This document shows, in pieces, positions 30,646 through 41,400 of a stretch of 64,000 nucleotides of DNA. Position 1 is the stretch's first letter. Each line of letters starts with the position of its first letter. Origin of the DNA: Skeletonema tropicum (taxonomy: Eukaryota; Bacillariophyta; Thalassiosirophyceae; Thalassiosirales; Thalassiosiraceae); assembly GCA_037178625.1 (NCBI GenBank), contig CM074134.1:1240001-1304000 (forward strand), read 5' to 3'. The translations under genes and the position numbers were made by a program. A model generated the notes under the pieces. The model did no database searches. It was not told where the DNA came from and saw only the letters and a program-made list of their open reading frames with translations.

Positions 30646-32286
30646 ATGAATCATAGAGACTATAATTATTATGAGGCGAATGCGGCCGATATTAGTTCGG
30701 AGGAAATTACTTCTTCCGAGGAGAACAAAAGGATTCTTCAGCGGCTTCGCGATGGGAATTTGAAAAGCATCAATTTCTCTGGTGGTTCGCATTATTGTAG
30801 CAATTCTTTTCTTTTCAATCAAGGGGATGATTTGGGCTGGCTGGGATATTTCATTGGTAGAAGTGATTGCTTACGAAGGCTCAATTTTTTTGCACGCACG
30901 CTAGATCAAGAGAGAGAGCAACAAATCATTCTTGCCCTCAGTAATGGTATCGCTAGGAATCAATCCATCCGAGAACTTGTAGTTACTCATCTCAGCAATG
31001 ATGGGTTAGCCGCAATAACAAGATTATTGGGCAATGATATGATGCATATAGAGGCATTTGATCCACTCGAATCGGGAATGAGTAAATTGGAGATGATTAC
31101 CCTGCAGGATTGCAACATTGGCGATGCCGAACTAGCTGCTATCTCGCATGGATTGAGGAGCATTGGATCATCCTTGACATACCTCGATCTGTCACGTAAT
31201 TCTATCGGCAGTGAAGGATTGACGGCTTTGGCATCAGCACTGGCCAATGCTACCAGTATCCAGGACTTGCACCTCCATGAAAATGACTTCTCCACGGCAG
31301 CAGCAGGATTGAGATCTTTATCGGATTGGTTACAAACATCAGCAATCAAATTGAATGAGCTGGGTCTTCGTTCGTGTAGAATTAATGACGAAGGGCTGCA
31401 AGCTTTGTCAGCGGGGGCAGTGAACAATTGCAAAGTAATCGAACTGTCAGATTCTTGGTCAGATGCTTTGAATAATATCACGACATTTGGATTTAGACAC
31501 TTGTCACATTCATTGCAATCCGAAAGCTGCTGTTTGGAAAGTCTGTACCTCGAAAACATGAATATTGGAGACGATTGCGCAGAAGTGTTAGCTCGTGGCT
31601 TGGTCGGTAACAAGTTGCTAAGGGAAATGCTTATACACTCGTATTTGGGTGATGGTGAAGAAGGTTTTTCATTTTCTCCCTCAGGGTGGTCTGCTATCTC
31701 CTCGGCACTTTGTAATACTTCCACCGTCAACAACACGTACCTGTCAAACCACACCATACATGCACTCTGGGATAGAGAGTCTGTAGATGTTGGTGATGTT
31801 GATAAAGATGTTTTCTTTTACCTCCAGCTGAACCAAAAGCATCCACAATATGCTGCTAGATACAAGATCCTCATGAATCATACTCATCTAAACATGACAC
31901 CTCTCCTTGAATGGGAGTTGAAATTTCTACCTTTGGCAGTTAGTTGGTTCGAAAGAGCAAAGCCTTGTACAACGTTATCAGTATCAGATTTTCAATATGA
32001 GGACGAACCTACCATTTTAGAAGAATCTGATGCAGCATTTCAGAGCAGAGTCTTGACAGCACTGTATGAATTTGTCCGCGGAGTGCCGAGGAAAGTGTTG
32101 GAGAGACGCGATGAGTTGATTTTGGTAGCGGCTTACGACGAGAAGATTGCGATGGTTGAGCAAGGAAACAAGAGGCTCCGCGAAGATGTGGAAGAGCGTG
32201 ACAGGACGATCGCACAACTCGAAAAAGAGAATAAGAGACTTAGGAGAATCGTCAAGTCGGCAAGGAATACCCTGGATGAAGTGTAA
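30646..32286 (+). CDS. Leucine-rich-repeat (RNI/NLRC3-type) protein with C-terminal coiled coil
   Basis: A 546-residue protein of the ribonuclease-inhibitor-like LRR class. Repeats of about 28 residues are visible: LEMITLQDCNIGDAELAAIS, LTYLDLSRNSIGSEGLTALA, IQDLHLHENDFSTAAAGLRS, LNELGLRSCRINDEGLQALS and LESLYLENMNIGDDCAEVLA. After the LRRs comes a helical domain (WELKFLPLAVSWFERAK, then YEFVRGVPRKV) and a coiled coil (REDVEERDRTIAQLEKENKR). This LRR plus 'F-x-FVRG-P' plus coiled-coil layout is common in diatom multigene families. The ATG at 30646 starts MNHRDYNYYEA; the frame opens earlier but only with a non-ATG codon. No frameshift seen. Its role is unknown, probably protein binding. Confidence 0.8.
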   Translation: MNHRDYNYYEANAADISSEEITSSEENKRILQRLRDGNLKSINFSGGSHYCSNSFLFNQGDDLGWLGYFIGRSDCLRRLNFFARTLDQEREQQIILALSNGIARNQSIRELVVTHLSNDGLAAITRLLGNDMMHIEAFDPLESGMSKLEMITLQDCNIGDAELAAISHGLRSIGSSLTYLDLSRNSIGSEGLTALASALANATSIQDLHLHENDFSTAAAGLRSLSDWLQTSAIKLNELGLRSCRINDEGLQALSAGAVNNCKVIELSDSWSDALNNITTFGFRHLSHSLQSESCCLESLYLENMNIGDDCAEVLARGLVGNKLLREMLIHSYLGDGEEGFSFSPSGWSAISSALCNTSTVNNTYLSNHTIHALWDRESVDVGDVDKDVFFYLQLNQKHPQYAARYKILMNHTHLNMTPLLEWELKFLPLAVSWFERAKPCTTLSVSDFQYEDEPTILEESDAAFQSRVLTALYEFVRGVPRKVLERRDELILVAAYDEKIAMVEQGNKRLREDVEERDRTIAQLEKENKRLRRIVKSARNTLDEV

Positions 32287-32706
32287 CACGAATGAGTTCT
32301 ATTCCTTCATCTTTTCTGCTCTTGAAAGATGGTGCAGATAGAGACTAAATGCTTTATAATACGTACATATCAGGTGCAGTGCTTCACAGATTTCATCGCA
32401 TCATCTTCATAATATCATCTCTTCGCACTTACATGCAATATGTGTTGCATGTTGATATGAATGTGGCATCTAAGGAGTCCCATTTATCCAAAAAGATACT
32501 GCTCAACAAATTTATTCAAAATTCTTCTCATTCTCAACTCTCAACATGATGTTCTTTGTTCTGTCGGCACCGGCTCGCAAGCAGCATAAATTGGGTGTAA
32601 TGAATTCGGCATCGGCACGCAGGTAGTAAATTCGGCTGGCTCGTCCATAGTGAAGACTAATACGCGTGACATTACAGAACCCAGTCCAAGACGAACCTTA
32701 TATACC
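32287..32706. other. Intergenic spacer
   Basis: 3' flank of the LRR gene and 5' flank of the DNL-type zinc-finger gene. A repeated word TCGGC with CACGC/CTCGC follows (about 32567 and 32611). No gene. Confidence 0.4.
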
Positions 32707-33423
32707 ATGACATCGCTATCTCTTCTTTTGCTATCGCTTGCGCTATTGCTTGTGAACCAAGACGTGTACTTTTCTTGCGCATTTCAACTACCTAGTTCGT
32801 CTTCTTCATTGTTGTCGCCCACTAGACACACCTTCAAGAATCTAAATGCTCATCGTTATACAACTCGGCTGTACTCGATATCAAATAGTGACAACAATGA
32901 CGATAATAGCGATACTGAAGAAGAAGAAGAAGATAGTGACACCGACAACATATTTGCAGCATTACCACCCATTGGCGCCTCATCCTTCTGGGATAGAAAA
33001 GACGATGACGAAACTCCCAACAACACCAACCTAACCAGCCACAACATTGCCGTATCGCGCAAATTCCACCTCTCCTACACCTGCAAAATCTGCGACACAC
33101 GCAACTCCCACTCCATCACCCGACTCGGGTACAATCACGGAGTTGTCATTGCTGTGTGCAAGTGCTGTAATAGCAAGCACTTAATTGCAGATAATTTGGG
33201 ATGGAGTAATTATTTGGTGAGCGGTTTTGATTATGATGGTGGGGAGAGGAATATTGAGGATCATATGAAGAATCGATCGGTTGAGGAGAGTGGTGGGGAT
33301 TATGATGGTGGGAGTTTGAGAGTGGATAAGAGTGTGTTTGATTTGGAGAGCTTGTGGCATGAAGAAAAGGATGAGAGTAGTGGAGCTTTGGTGATTAATG
33401 AGGATGACGAAGACTGGAGTTGA
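32707..33423 (+). CDS. Plastid-targeted DNL-type zinc-finger protein (Zim17/HEP-like)
   Basis: Members of this family (Zim17/Tim15/Hep1 in mitochondria, HEP2/ZR3 in plastids) keep organellar Hsp70 soluble. Seen: a signal peptide from the chosen ATG (MTSLSLLLLSLALLLVNQDV) ending at a CAF-QLP junction, which fits plastid import. An acidic linker (TEEEEEDSDTD) follows. Then comes the zinc domain: HLSYTCKICDTRNSH...GVVIAVCKCCNSKHLIADNLGW, with two C-x2-C pairs and the D/N-L-G-W ending that typifies the DNL domain. The long acidic C-terminal tail is unusual. An ATG 57 bases upstream (32650) is in frame but would bury the signal peptide, so I start at 32707. Confidence 0.85.
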   Translation: MTSLSLLLLSLALLLVNQDVYFSCAFQLPSSSSSLLSPTRHTFKNLNAHRYTTRLYSISNSDNNDDNSDTEEEEEDSDTDNIFAALPPIGASSFWDRKDDDETPNNTNLTSHNIAVSRKFHLSYTCKICDTRNSHSITRLGYNHGVVIAVCKCCNSKHLIADNLGWSNYLVSGFDYDGGERNIEDHMKNRSVEESGGDYDGGSLRVDKSVFDLESLWHEEKDESSGALVINEDDEDWS

Positions 33424-33655
33424 TCAGAAGACTTGTAGAATGCAATTGGATACATTATTTGATTGAGCGAGAGAGTGAGATTTGAAAAGAGAATCAGACT
33501 TCTGCACTTGTATGTGCTAGCAATATTACCAACATGATGGATGATGTAGTCGTGTGCAGTGTGGCTTGGACTAGCAAGTTAGAGAACTTCATACTACAAA
33601 TCAGAGTGTTGGGAAATGATTGATGATATAAGCTATACAATTATTATTTAGAGAG

Positions 33656-34321
33656 TTAGAAGCCAAGGTTCTCAAGGACACCGTGGCCAGTAACTTGTTC
33701 TTCCACACACACAAAGGCAGCAGCCAACATGGCAAGGCGTCCGTTGTTCAATTCGCCCTCCTGCATATCCGAGAATGCCTTTGCGGTATCACTGGGCTTC
33801 AAGCCTAGAGGATCAAAACCTAGGTCACCAGGGTAATAGTACTCACGAATCGTGAAGAGAGATTTGCTTCCAGGTTCAACCCAACCCTTAGTGGCACGGT
33901 AAGCCTCGGCAAAGTTGATCCCAAGGAATAGTGGCAAGAGGAGTCCATTGGGAAGTTCTGCTAGCTGGTTGTTTGCAATAGTGTGGTGAACATCAGTTCC
34001 GTAAAAGATCGTAGGAGTTGATTCACCGATAATGTATCCTACGGTTGCCATCATGGCAACACGTCCATGCATGACCTCTGCCTCTCTAATACGCTTAACT
34101 TCGCTGACTGACTTGTTCTTGGCGAATCCGAGAGGATCCATGAATGAGTAGGGAGCACCTGGGAGACCATAACAAGGTAGGTCTGGATTGGGTCTCCATC
34201 CGTTCATGTTATCGGTGCCGACAGTAGCGCAGAGGGCAGTATTGGAGGAAATTTGCGCAGGAGCAGGTGCAAAAGCAGCGGCATAGCCAGCCATGGTGGC
34301 GACGAGAGTGAGTTTCATCAT
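33656..34321 (-). CDS. Fucoxanthin-chlorophyll a/c-binding (FCP, LHC superfamily) protein
   Basis: A light-harvesting antenna protein of the thylakoid. The precursor starts MMKLTLVATMAGYAAAFAP, a signal peptide with the AFAP plastid junction. The mature part shows the first LHC helix (IREAEVMHGRVAMMATVGY, the E-x4-GR chlorophyll/salt-bridge motif), a second hydrophobic segment (LPLFLGINFAEAYRATKGW), the GDLGFDPLGL linker, and the third helix (EGELNNGRLAMLAAAFVCVE, again E-x3-NGR-x-AM). The length, about 220 residues, is normal. The frame extends 12 codons upstream to 34357, but that Met lacks a signal context. I cannot assign Lhcf, Lhcr or Lhcx by eye. Confidence 0.92.
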   Translation of the reverse strand: MMKLTLVATMAGYAAAFAPAPAQISSNTALCATVGTDNMNGWRPNPDLPCYGLPGAPYSFMDPLGFAKNKSVSEVKRIREAEVMHGRVAMMATVGYIIGESTPTIFYGTDVHHTIANNQLAELPNGLLLPLFLGINFAEAYRATKGWVEPGSKSLFTIREYYYPGDLGFDPLGLKPSDTAKAFSDMQEGELNNGRLAMLAAAFVCVEEQVTGHGVLENLGF

Positions 34322-34499
34322 TTTCTTCCGAAATGTATGATATGTTACGTGAAGCACAATTGTGTTGTCGTATTATGAGTAACGATAGATGCACAAGCAA
34401 TGAGAAAACTTGTTCACCATGTATGAGTCAGCTTGTGCGTCATACTGTCATATCCAATAACATCCTGTCGAAGATGCCAGCTAAGTACAGAGTGCGTAC

Positions 34500-35200
34500 T
34501 ACGTTTGATGTTGCAGAGTGCCATCAGGAAGTTGATCATGGTGTTATGGATGGATTTTGGTTTTGGAGTCAGAATGAGAAGCAAAGAAAGATTCTGTGGG
34601 ACTCCTTTTCTATTGGCACTATCGAGTCGAAGAGCAAGGCGGTGCAAGGTGCATCTGTAAGAGATAAGTAGACTTGGTCGAACACTACTGAAGCTGAGGA
34701 AGAGCGAGCTGAAGCAATACGTGAATATGCTGAAAATCGTCGTATACAGCCAGGAGAAATATGAATGATATCGCTAAATTGGAGGCTGAACGTGATGAAG
34801 AAATTCGTCGTAGAAAAAAGAGGCAGAATAAAGTGAAGGTGAAGGCCGAACTTCAATCCAGAAAAGCTCGTATTGACCGCAACGGAGACGGCGAAAAGGG
34901 GATTTGCGACCTTGACAGAACTTCAATTTCAAAGCCAGGCATGAGGAATCCAGCAGACGGAGATCGACCGTAGCAAGGAAGAGAAAGAAGATAGCCTTAC
35001 TCTTGCACAAATACTAGCCATCAATCTTGCCTCTGAACTTGTGGATTTGTTGAAGCTACGTATCTGATCAACGTCTAAAGGATGATGCTTTGGCGCAGAA
35101 AGTTGATGCCAAAGCTGACGATTTGTGTCATTTGCAGAGTTACATTGCTGAAAATTCATTGTGGCCTCATTTCGACAATGACATTGACGCTCATCTCTGA
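34500..35200 (+). pseudogene. Decayed coiled-coil gene
   Basis: Protein-like plus-strand segments follow one another in changing frames: WFWSQNEKQRKILWDSFSIG (about 34557-34620), TTEAEEERAEAIREYAENRR with an in-frame TAG just before it, LEAERDEEIRRRKKRQNKVK (about 34780), EIDRSKEEKEDSLTLAQILA (about 34960), LASELVDLLKLR, and ALAQKVDAKADDLCHLQSYI ending HFDNDIDAHL-stop at 35198-35200. At least three frame changes and two in-frame stops occur in 700 bases, denser than elsewhere, so decay is likelier than sequencing error. Family unknown; heptad-like charge suggests a coiled coil. Confidence 0.45.
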
Positions 35201-35573
35201 ATTCTTCTCTGCCTATTGATCGTCGTTGTTCGAGACAAAATCCTGTGCTTTTAGCAGATTTTTTTGCCGCCTGGAGCAGCAATTTCAATAAGTATGGATA
35301 TAATCTCAGTGTACAAGTAAGAAGATTGGTTTTCAATTATTATTTAGATATATTGTCATAACTACTAGTCTCTACGCACGTTAGATTCATCTACGCCTTT
35401 CTCTACATGGACCTGGCAGTCTGTAGCAGTGGATAGGAGTGCCACTAGTAACGTAATAAGTATTGGGCCAGCTTGATTGGGTGCTCGTATTGGCAGCCAA
35501 GATACAATGCAACGGCTGCAAGCATGATAGAACAACCCAGGTCCATCTTTTTGCTTTTGCAACAAAGAATAAA

Positions 35574-36395
35574 CTAATCGCCTTTCAGAAACCACGGAAT
35601 CTTCTCTTTTGTTCCACTAGCTGTCTGGTTGGTTTGAATCGTCTTCATGATTTCTTGAGAAAGATCTTCCAAGGCTTCATGAAAAGACGAAGTTGTAACA
35701 TTAATACTGCCATCGTTCATGTTTCTTGGGACGTGAACTTCTTCCCCATCTACTTCAGAATCCACAATGGTATCATCAATGACATCGGAATGATTTCCAT
35801 CCACCAGACGATTCATCTCATCAATGACAAGTTGAAACTGTGAAGGTTTACAAGTCATCTCTGAAAGTTTTCCCTCCCCCTCTCTGTAATAATGAACAGT
35901 TGGTAACTTTCTCACCTTCAAAGTCTTACACAACTGCGCACATTGACTATACTCCACTTCCGCAAAGCGTACATTGCCTACGTGAACCACTTCCCCATTA
36001 GGATTTAAATGGTCTCCCTCCTCAAAGGCAAGGTGACGAAATGACACACCAAAGCGTTTACACGATTTACACCATGATGCGTAGAACTTCACGAGGCACA
36101 AACGATCATCTTCTTGGAGGAAATTTATATAATCTTGATGTGATTCAATTCTTACAATGTTGGGACGTGACCGGTCTTCATCGTCGTCGATATTTCTGGC
36201 TCTAACGGATAATTTTTTAACAGAGGTGTTCTCATGAGTGGGTCGTAGTCGTAGATTGGAGGAGATTTGCAGCGCTAAGCGTGTAGATAACGGTGATGGT
36301 CGCGGTGAAAAGGCTGAGCAATTAAGCCATAGGATGGTAAATGCTAGCGACAGCAGTAGCATTGGGGGAGATAATAGCGTTGTTTGTTTCATCAT
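35574..36395 (-). CDS. Plastid-targeted thioredoxin-like protein (WCKSC)
   Basis: A thioredoxin-fold protein of 273 residues. The N-terminus MMKQTTLLSPPMLLLSLAFT leads to a CSAFSP junction, consistent with secondary-plastid import. The Trx domain starts at about residue 78 and has LVKFYASWCKSCKRF with redox cysteines C109 and C112 (W-C-K-S-C instead of W-C-G-P-C), then FAEVEYSQCAQLCKTLKVRK and the cis-proline loop LPTVHYY. The long C-terminal extension (residues about 190-273) is acidic and then amphipathic. The KS dipeptide between the cysteines differs from canonical thioredoxins and is seen in atypical plastid thioredoxins (ACHT/lilium-type use C-x2-C variants). The target is unknown. Confidence 0.85.
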   Translation of the reverse strand: MMKQTTLLSPPMLLLSLAFTILWLNCSAFSPRPSPLSTRLALQISSNLRLRPTHENTSVKKLSVRARNIDDDEDRSRPNIVRIESHQDYINFLQEDDRLCLVKFYASWCKSCKRFGVSFRHLAFEEGDHLNPNGEVVHVGNVRFAEVEYSQCAQLCKTLKVRKLPTVHYYREGEGKLSEMTCKPSQFQLVIDEMNRLVDGNHSDVIDDTIVDSEVDGEEVHVPRNMNDGSINVTTSSFHEALEDLSQEIMKTIQTNQTASGTKEKIPWFLKGD

Positions 36396-36516
36396 GATGT
36401 TTATGGGCTGATTAGTTCCCGCTGGGCAGGGTTGGATTGATCAGGGCGATTGATTGGGGTCATGGGCGGGGTGACAGTTTATGTGACATGGTTGTTCACT
36501 GGCAGATGGCAACAGA

Positions 36517-36548
36517 TAAGCCTGTTTTTTCTAAAAGGGGAGGTAGGA
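36517..36548 (+). repeat. Left terminal inverted repeat
   Basis: 32 bp, identical in reverse complement to 38182-38213. Three bases (AGA) separate it from the GATGGCAAC direct repeat on the left. Confidence 0.85.
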
Positions 36549-36698
36549 GGGTTCGCGGAAAATTACGAGAAAGTTGGACAGACCGTCGATTTTGAAATGC
36601 TCAAATCGAGTAAAGGCCAAAAAGAGTTTTGAACTAAGGTCAAAAAAAGGAGCTACCATAATACCATAGCGCAATAGCACGACAACACATTCTATTTG

Positions 36699-37871
36699 TT
36701 ACATTGCAGCTTCAATACACTTATCCTTCAGCTCCTTTCTTTCAGCGCTCATCTTTGCCTTCTTCTCATTAATTTCGTCTCTGAAAACCTTTCTCTCTTT
36801 CTTCTCCGCCTTGACTGCTGCCATTTCCTCCGGGGTAGGTTCTTGGTACAGTAGTAGATCATATACCGCTGCAACGATACTTTGTGTACAACTCGACCCT
36901 CTTGTAGACATTTATTCCAGGAGCCTTCATGGGTTGTAGTAGGTGGATAGTGCTACATATTGCTTTTCTTCTCCGCCTGCAACAGGAGTGACCGTGTACG
37001 TTCCATCTTGATGCACTTTCACTAAGTACCCCTGCTCTTGTAAATATCGGTAGTAGCAAGGTCGGACACCCATTGAGAAGGGCAAATATACTGCATTATC
37101 ACCATCGTTATCACGTGTACTCCGTTGTATGAATCCGTCAATTACTTTCTGCACAATGCGTGTTGCCCTCGGGCAATCCTCTGCAAGTTTGATGAGGATT
37201 TCGAAGTGCTCCCGGATGGCCATTAATATAGGATCATCCTCTTTAAGCCTCTTCCGCTTCCCTGTATTTCCATGCCGAGGGGCAACTCCATTATTAGAAG
37301 CGCAAGTTTTGATAGTGCTCATTCTTTTCTTCCCAAACTGAAAAAGAGTCATCATGGCAGATCGGCATATTTTAAGACTTTGTAGTGCAGTCGTCCACCC
37401 CAGTAACATCATATGGCATGAGGTACAATTGCTTTTTATTTACTGCGTTTGCAGCGGCATATCTGTACCAGTCGATGACTGTTTGGTTTTGATAAGTATG
37501 ATCTTGTTGAAGGAAACTGGTGCAGAATTGAGCCACTGCCCGTCGGTACGAATAGTTGCGGATGCGGAGAATTGAAAGACATGAGCACTTTTGACGTCTG
37601 CCATTATTTTCGATATCTTCGCAATTTTCACGAAGTGCCTTAATCAGCAGGTGCTGATCCATTTCAACAACCGTCCTTCAACCATCTCCGTCGGCATTGG
37701 TTTGTCTTTGTATTTCCTTTTCCACGCATTAATTTTTTGATGAATGGTCTTCTCTGGGAGGGGTGGGGGGGAGTTGTTTCGCAGACTGGGATAATCCATA
37801 GAAGAGGCATTATTAGTTGTATTATTGGTTGCGGACGCCATTGTGTTGGTATTAATGGTGTCGGAGGCCAT
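36699..37871 (-). CDS. Transposon-borne protein with HGNTGKR motif (frameshifted)
   Basis: Inside the TIR element. Successive minus-strand frames join: MASDTINTNTMASATNNTTN...MPTEMVEGRLLKW (37871-37680), then IKALRENCEDIENNGRR, RAVAQFCTSFLQQDHTYQNQ and VIDWYRYAA (to about 37380), then LKICRSAMMTLFQFGKKRMS, APRHGNTGKRKRL and CPRATRIVQKVIDGF (to 36927), then a charged helical end (KAEKKERKVFRDEINEKKAK) stopping at 36699. The order 'C-x(n)-L-G/F-K-x-R...HGNTGKR' recalls the N-terminal half of uncharacterised transposon-derived proteins I have seen in metazoans and stramenopiles. No DDE triad is visible, so this is either a truncated transposase or an accessory protein. Frame changes lie at about 37665, 37400 and 36920. 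Confidence 0.5.
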
Positions 37872-38181
37872 CAGAGGGCTATCAGAGCGCTATCGGAGCG
37901 CTATCGGAGGGCTATCGGAGGCAGCATTGGCAGCAAAACACGCAGCATCGACAAGGCGTTTTGTGGCATGTGTGAGGCAACAAAACCTAGCTGAGGGGGC
38001 GAAATTAATTTTGTACACAGCGATAAAGTCAAAATTAATGGCATTAAAGACATCTCAGAATATTACTTTATAGACGTATAGAGAGAGCAAGTAATTACCT
38101 CTTAGTACATGGTCATAAGTGCATAAAGCCAAATTTGGCCAAAATGCCATATTTTCGTCCGTCAAGCGTTCGCGGAATTTT

Positions 38182-38213
38182 TCCTACCTCCCCTTTTAGA
38201 AAAAACAGGCTTA
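38182..38213 (-). repeat. Right terminal inverted repeat
   Basis: 32 bp, the inverted match of 36517-36548. It is followed immediately by GATGGCAAC (38214-38222). Confidence 0.85.
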
Positions 38214-38497
38214 GATGGCAACCAGCTGCTCCTGAAAAAGTAAACCCCAACACATTTTAGAACACATTATTAACCAAGGGTGCCATTATGTGGCTAAAAA
38301 ATGATACCCCCAACCCCCAAGCTACGACCAAAGAGTTTTCGCAATTTTGAGATGCCATCTTATGAAAGATGACAGCCATCTTTTTTGCCATCAATCAAAG
38401 CCATTCATTCCAAAGAAATTTTTGCGCCTGCCTCTTCATGCCGCTATCAACAGCAGCAGTAGGTTACAATTTTGCATCAATAGAATCAACATATACC

Positions 38498-41400
38498 ATG
38501 GGACGAAACAGATCCGGCAGCTCGGCCACCATGGCCTCCATGAAAAGCACCGCAGCAGCCTCTCACGCTTCCAATTGGACCTCCAGCAGCAACACATTGG
38601 GAGGAGGTGGCATGAGCATGATGAACTCATCCGACATTGCACTGTACGATATTCCATTAACATCACCATCTCAAGCATCTACCGACTTTGAGCAATTGCT
38701 GCACGATCTTCAAAGTACAAGTGTTGACCCGAGAAGTGTTCGTAAGGCGGCTTGCTGTGCAGCTCTTATTGAGACTGTGAACGAACGTCGTCAGAATCAG
38801 CAGGTTGTGTCTCCGAATGAATTGTTCCTTGCAACATTGGCAGCGTTAACTTCGCTTCAGGGCACTCTGGAGCAGCAAGTCAAAGAACGGAATGACACTG
38901 ACAGCAGTAGCAATGAAGTTGAAACTACCGCACTTCCATTATTGGAAATCCTACGACAAATTCTACCCTATGTCGCTCATCCAAGTAACAATCACGGTGC
39001 ATTACTTCTACATCAATTTGGAACAGTTAGTCGAATGTTGCGCATGTTTGTTGCTCTTGGATATGCCTATACTGCTTCCTCTGCTCCTGCCGGAACAAAG
39101 AAGGATACAGCTGCAGCAACATCGGGTGCCAATGCATTACTACGTCAAATTCTCAAGACTACCACCATGTTACTACTCATCACACCATCCTCCTCCAGTA
39201 CCAGTACTCAAGAGTCAGAAAAGGAAATGGCAAAATTACTCCATGCCACAATCATACGAATGTTTCATGATATCCGACCAAAGGTACGAAAGGCTGCGTT
39301 TGGATGTGCCATGGATGTGGTGATTGTTGCATCATCCTCATCACAATTGCAGCAACAACGAAAAGTAATTGCAGATTTTCTATGGGAGTATTGTAACGCA
39401 GTCATTACTCAATACAAGTCATCATCATCATCATCTGGATCCAAGAAGAAGAAGAATGACACATCCTCATCTTCCAAGAATTTGATTCACATCTTGAGAT
39501 TGTTGAGTACAGCACTTCCCTACGCGGATGATATTCGCATCCGTGTTCGATTTGGTGATGATTGCTTGGCGTTAATGGGAGGTGATGGAAGTAGCTCCAA
39601 GGGAGAAGTGTCCATGGAGGTTATTAGGGAGACGTTGATTACGTTATTGTCGTGTTTGGAGAAGGGAGAAGAGGACAGTAATGATGGACTGATGTCTTCT
39701 ATGGATCAAGAAGTTGACACTACGAATGACACTGCTGTCAAGGAAGAGGAAGAGATTTCGAAATTTGCCTCACGCGCACTTGCATTCTTATTGCAACACC
39801 GTCCTAATGCGGCCAATTCATCCTTCTCGAGTGCTGGCGATGTCAATGTTGTGTATGGACGGTGTTTAATGGGATGTGTTGAGAGAATGTTGGTACGGAC
39901 CAATTCTGATGATGGAACCCTTGCATCCAAATTGCTTGCCATGAAGTTATTGCCCAATGTACTTACATCGATCCTTCATCTCTGCGATGAAGCTGCAGAA
40001 AGTGATGGTGTTGGTGCAGCCAACAGTGCTGAAATGTGTGGATCAGAATTCAATCAATTTGTATCTAGAATGATACCAATCGTCACTTCTAATTTCAATG
40101 GCACTAACGCCAACCTCCAACGCGTGGCAGTTGAGGCTATTTCCAACTGCATTGAAATCATTCCCCAGGCGCTGAAAATCCAGTATAGGAATGCGTGGGG
40201 CAATATCCTCCCAGGAGGGTATGCAACTTTTACTTCGACGTTGGCTTTGAATTTGTTGGAAATGAGAGGTGCGGGAAGTAGCAATTCAGAGCTTGAGGGT
40301 AAATTGCAAACATGGTTGAAGGAGCTGGTTGTATCACTGTTACGACTTCGAGATGATGTAGAGAAGGATGGGACAGCACGTACTGCCGTAGAATATGCCA
40401 CATCGACAGTTATGCGTGGTATGGGATTGGAGTTGTTCCTTTCCTTGGTTGACTTTACTGACGATCACATAGATATCAGTGACAAGAAAAAGAAAAGTTT
40501 GAACACAGAATCTGGAGGAGGTCTCTGGTGGCTGCTACCATTAATGAAGCAGTCTGCATCTTCTGACGCGTCAACATTGGCATCTTCTTCGTCAATTACA
40601 ACCAAATCGCACCTTTCCTTCTTTCAGGGTCGCGTGCTTAATCTTGCGAGGAGGTGTGACGCTGCTTCTGCGGATAGCCATCGTACCGCTGCAGAGGCAT
40701 CTATTCAAAAGCAGCGAGTGGTGGAAGTGTGGAGTCTGCTTTATTACTTTTGCCTTCATCCAATTGACATGAAGCAAAATTTTGCAGGAGTTGCGAAGAC
40801 AGTGGTGAAGGCGTTGGGAGATCATTCGAGGTATCCAAAGCTAGTTGTGAGTTATGATTTTGGTCTTTTCTGACAGCGTCTTTCTTGAATATATCATTGA
40901 CGTTGCTAACTTCCTCTTCCTCTTCACAGCCCGTCATTTGTGGCAGTCTCAAGAGTTTAGCGGTTGGCGTCACAGGAAGAGCAGAGACCGATCTGTCTAC
41001 TGAAGCGACGGAGGATCTCGAGGTATTGTCAAACTGTGTCTACAAAAATCTTACCATCTCTTTTCAAACTAGTGGAGACATTGAATGAGTCACAGAAAAC
41101 AAATAGTGCAGATGATATGGACACTGATGACAAACCTCCAAAGGAGAAACAGGCTATTCGCCAACAAAATATGCAACTCGTGGAAGCTGTTACTGATACG
41201 ATTGGGCAATTGGCTCAGATATGCCCTCCTGAGTTCTTGCAAAATCTCTTCAAGAAGGTTGTGCAGCGTCTGCTCGTCGCCACCACAGAGGCTGCAGACA
41301 GTACTGGTGACAAAGCATCAAAGGATGCTCAAGCACTTCGTATGTGCTCATTGTTGGGATTAGGTCAGGCACTCGTGGCCTCTGGTTCACTAGACGACAA

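Larger units (their letters stand above)
36514..38213. mobile_element. Candidate TIR DNA transposon, about 1.7 kb
   Basis: A 32-bp perfect terminal inverted repeat (outer end TAAGCCTGTTTTTTCTAAAA) lies at 36517-36548 and, inverted, at 38182-38213. Just outside it the direct repeat GATGGCAAC occurs at 36505-36513 and at 38214-38222, extendable to AGATGGCAAC(C)AG, which looks like a target-site duplication. The body carries one minus-strand gene. A 9-bp target duplication would fit Mutator-like elements, but no catalytic domain is visible and the class is open. The element sits between the Trx-like gene and RRP12 without breaking either. Confidence 0.7.
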
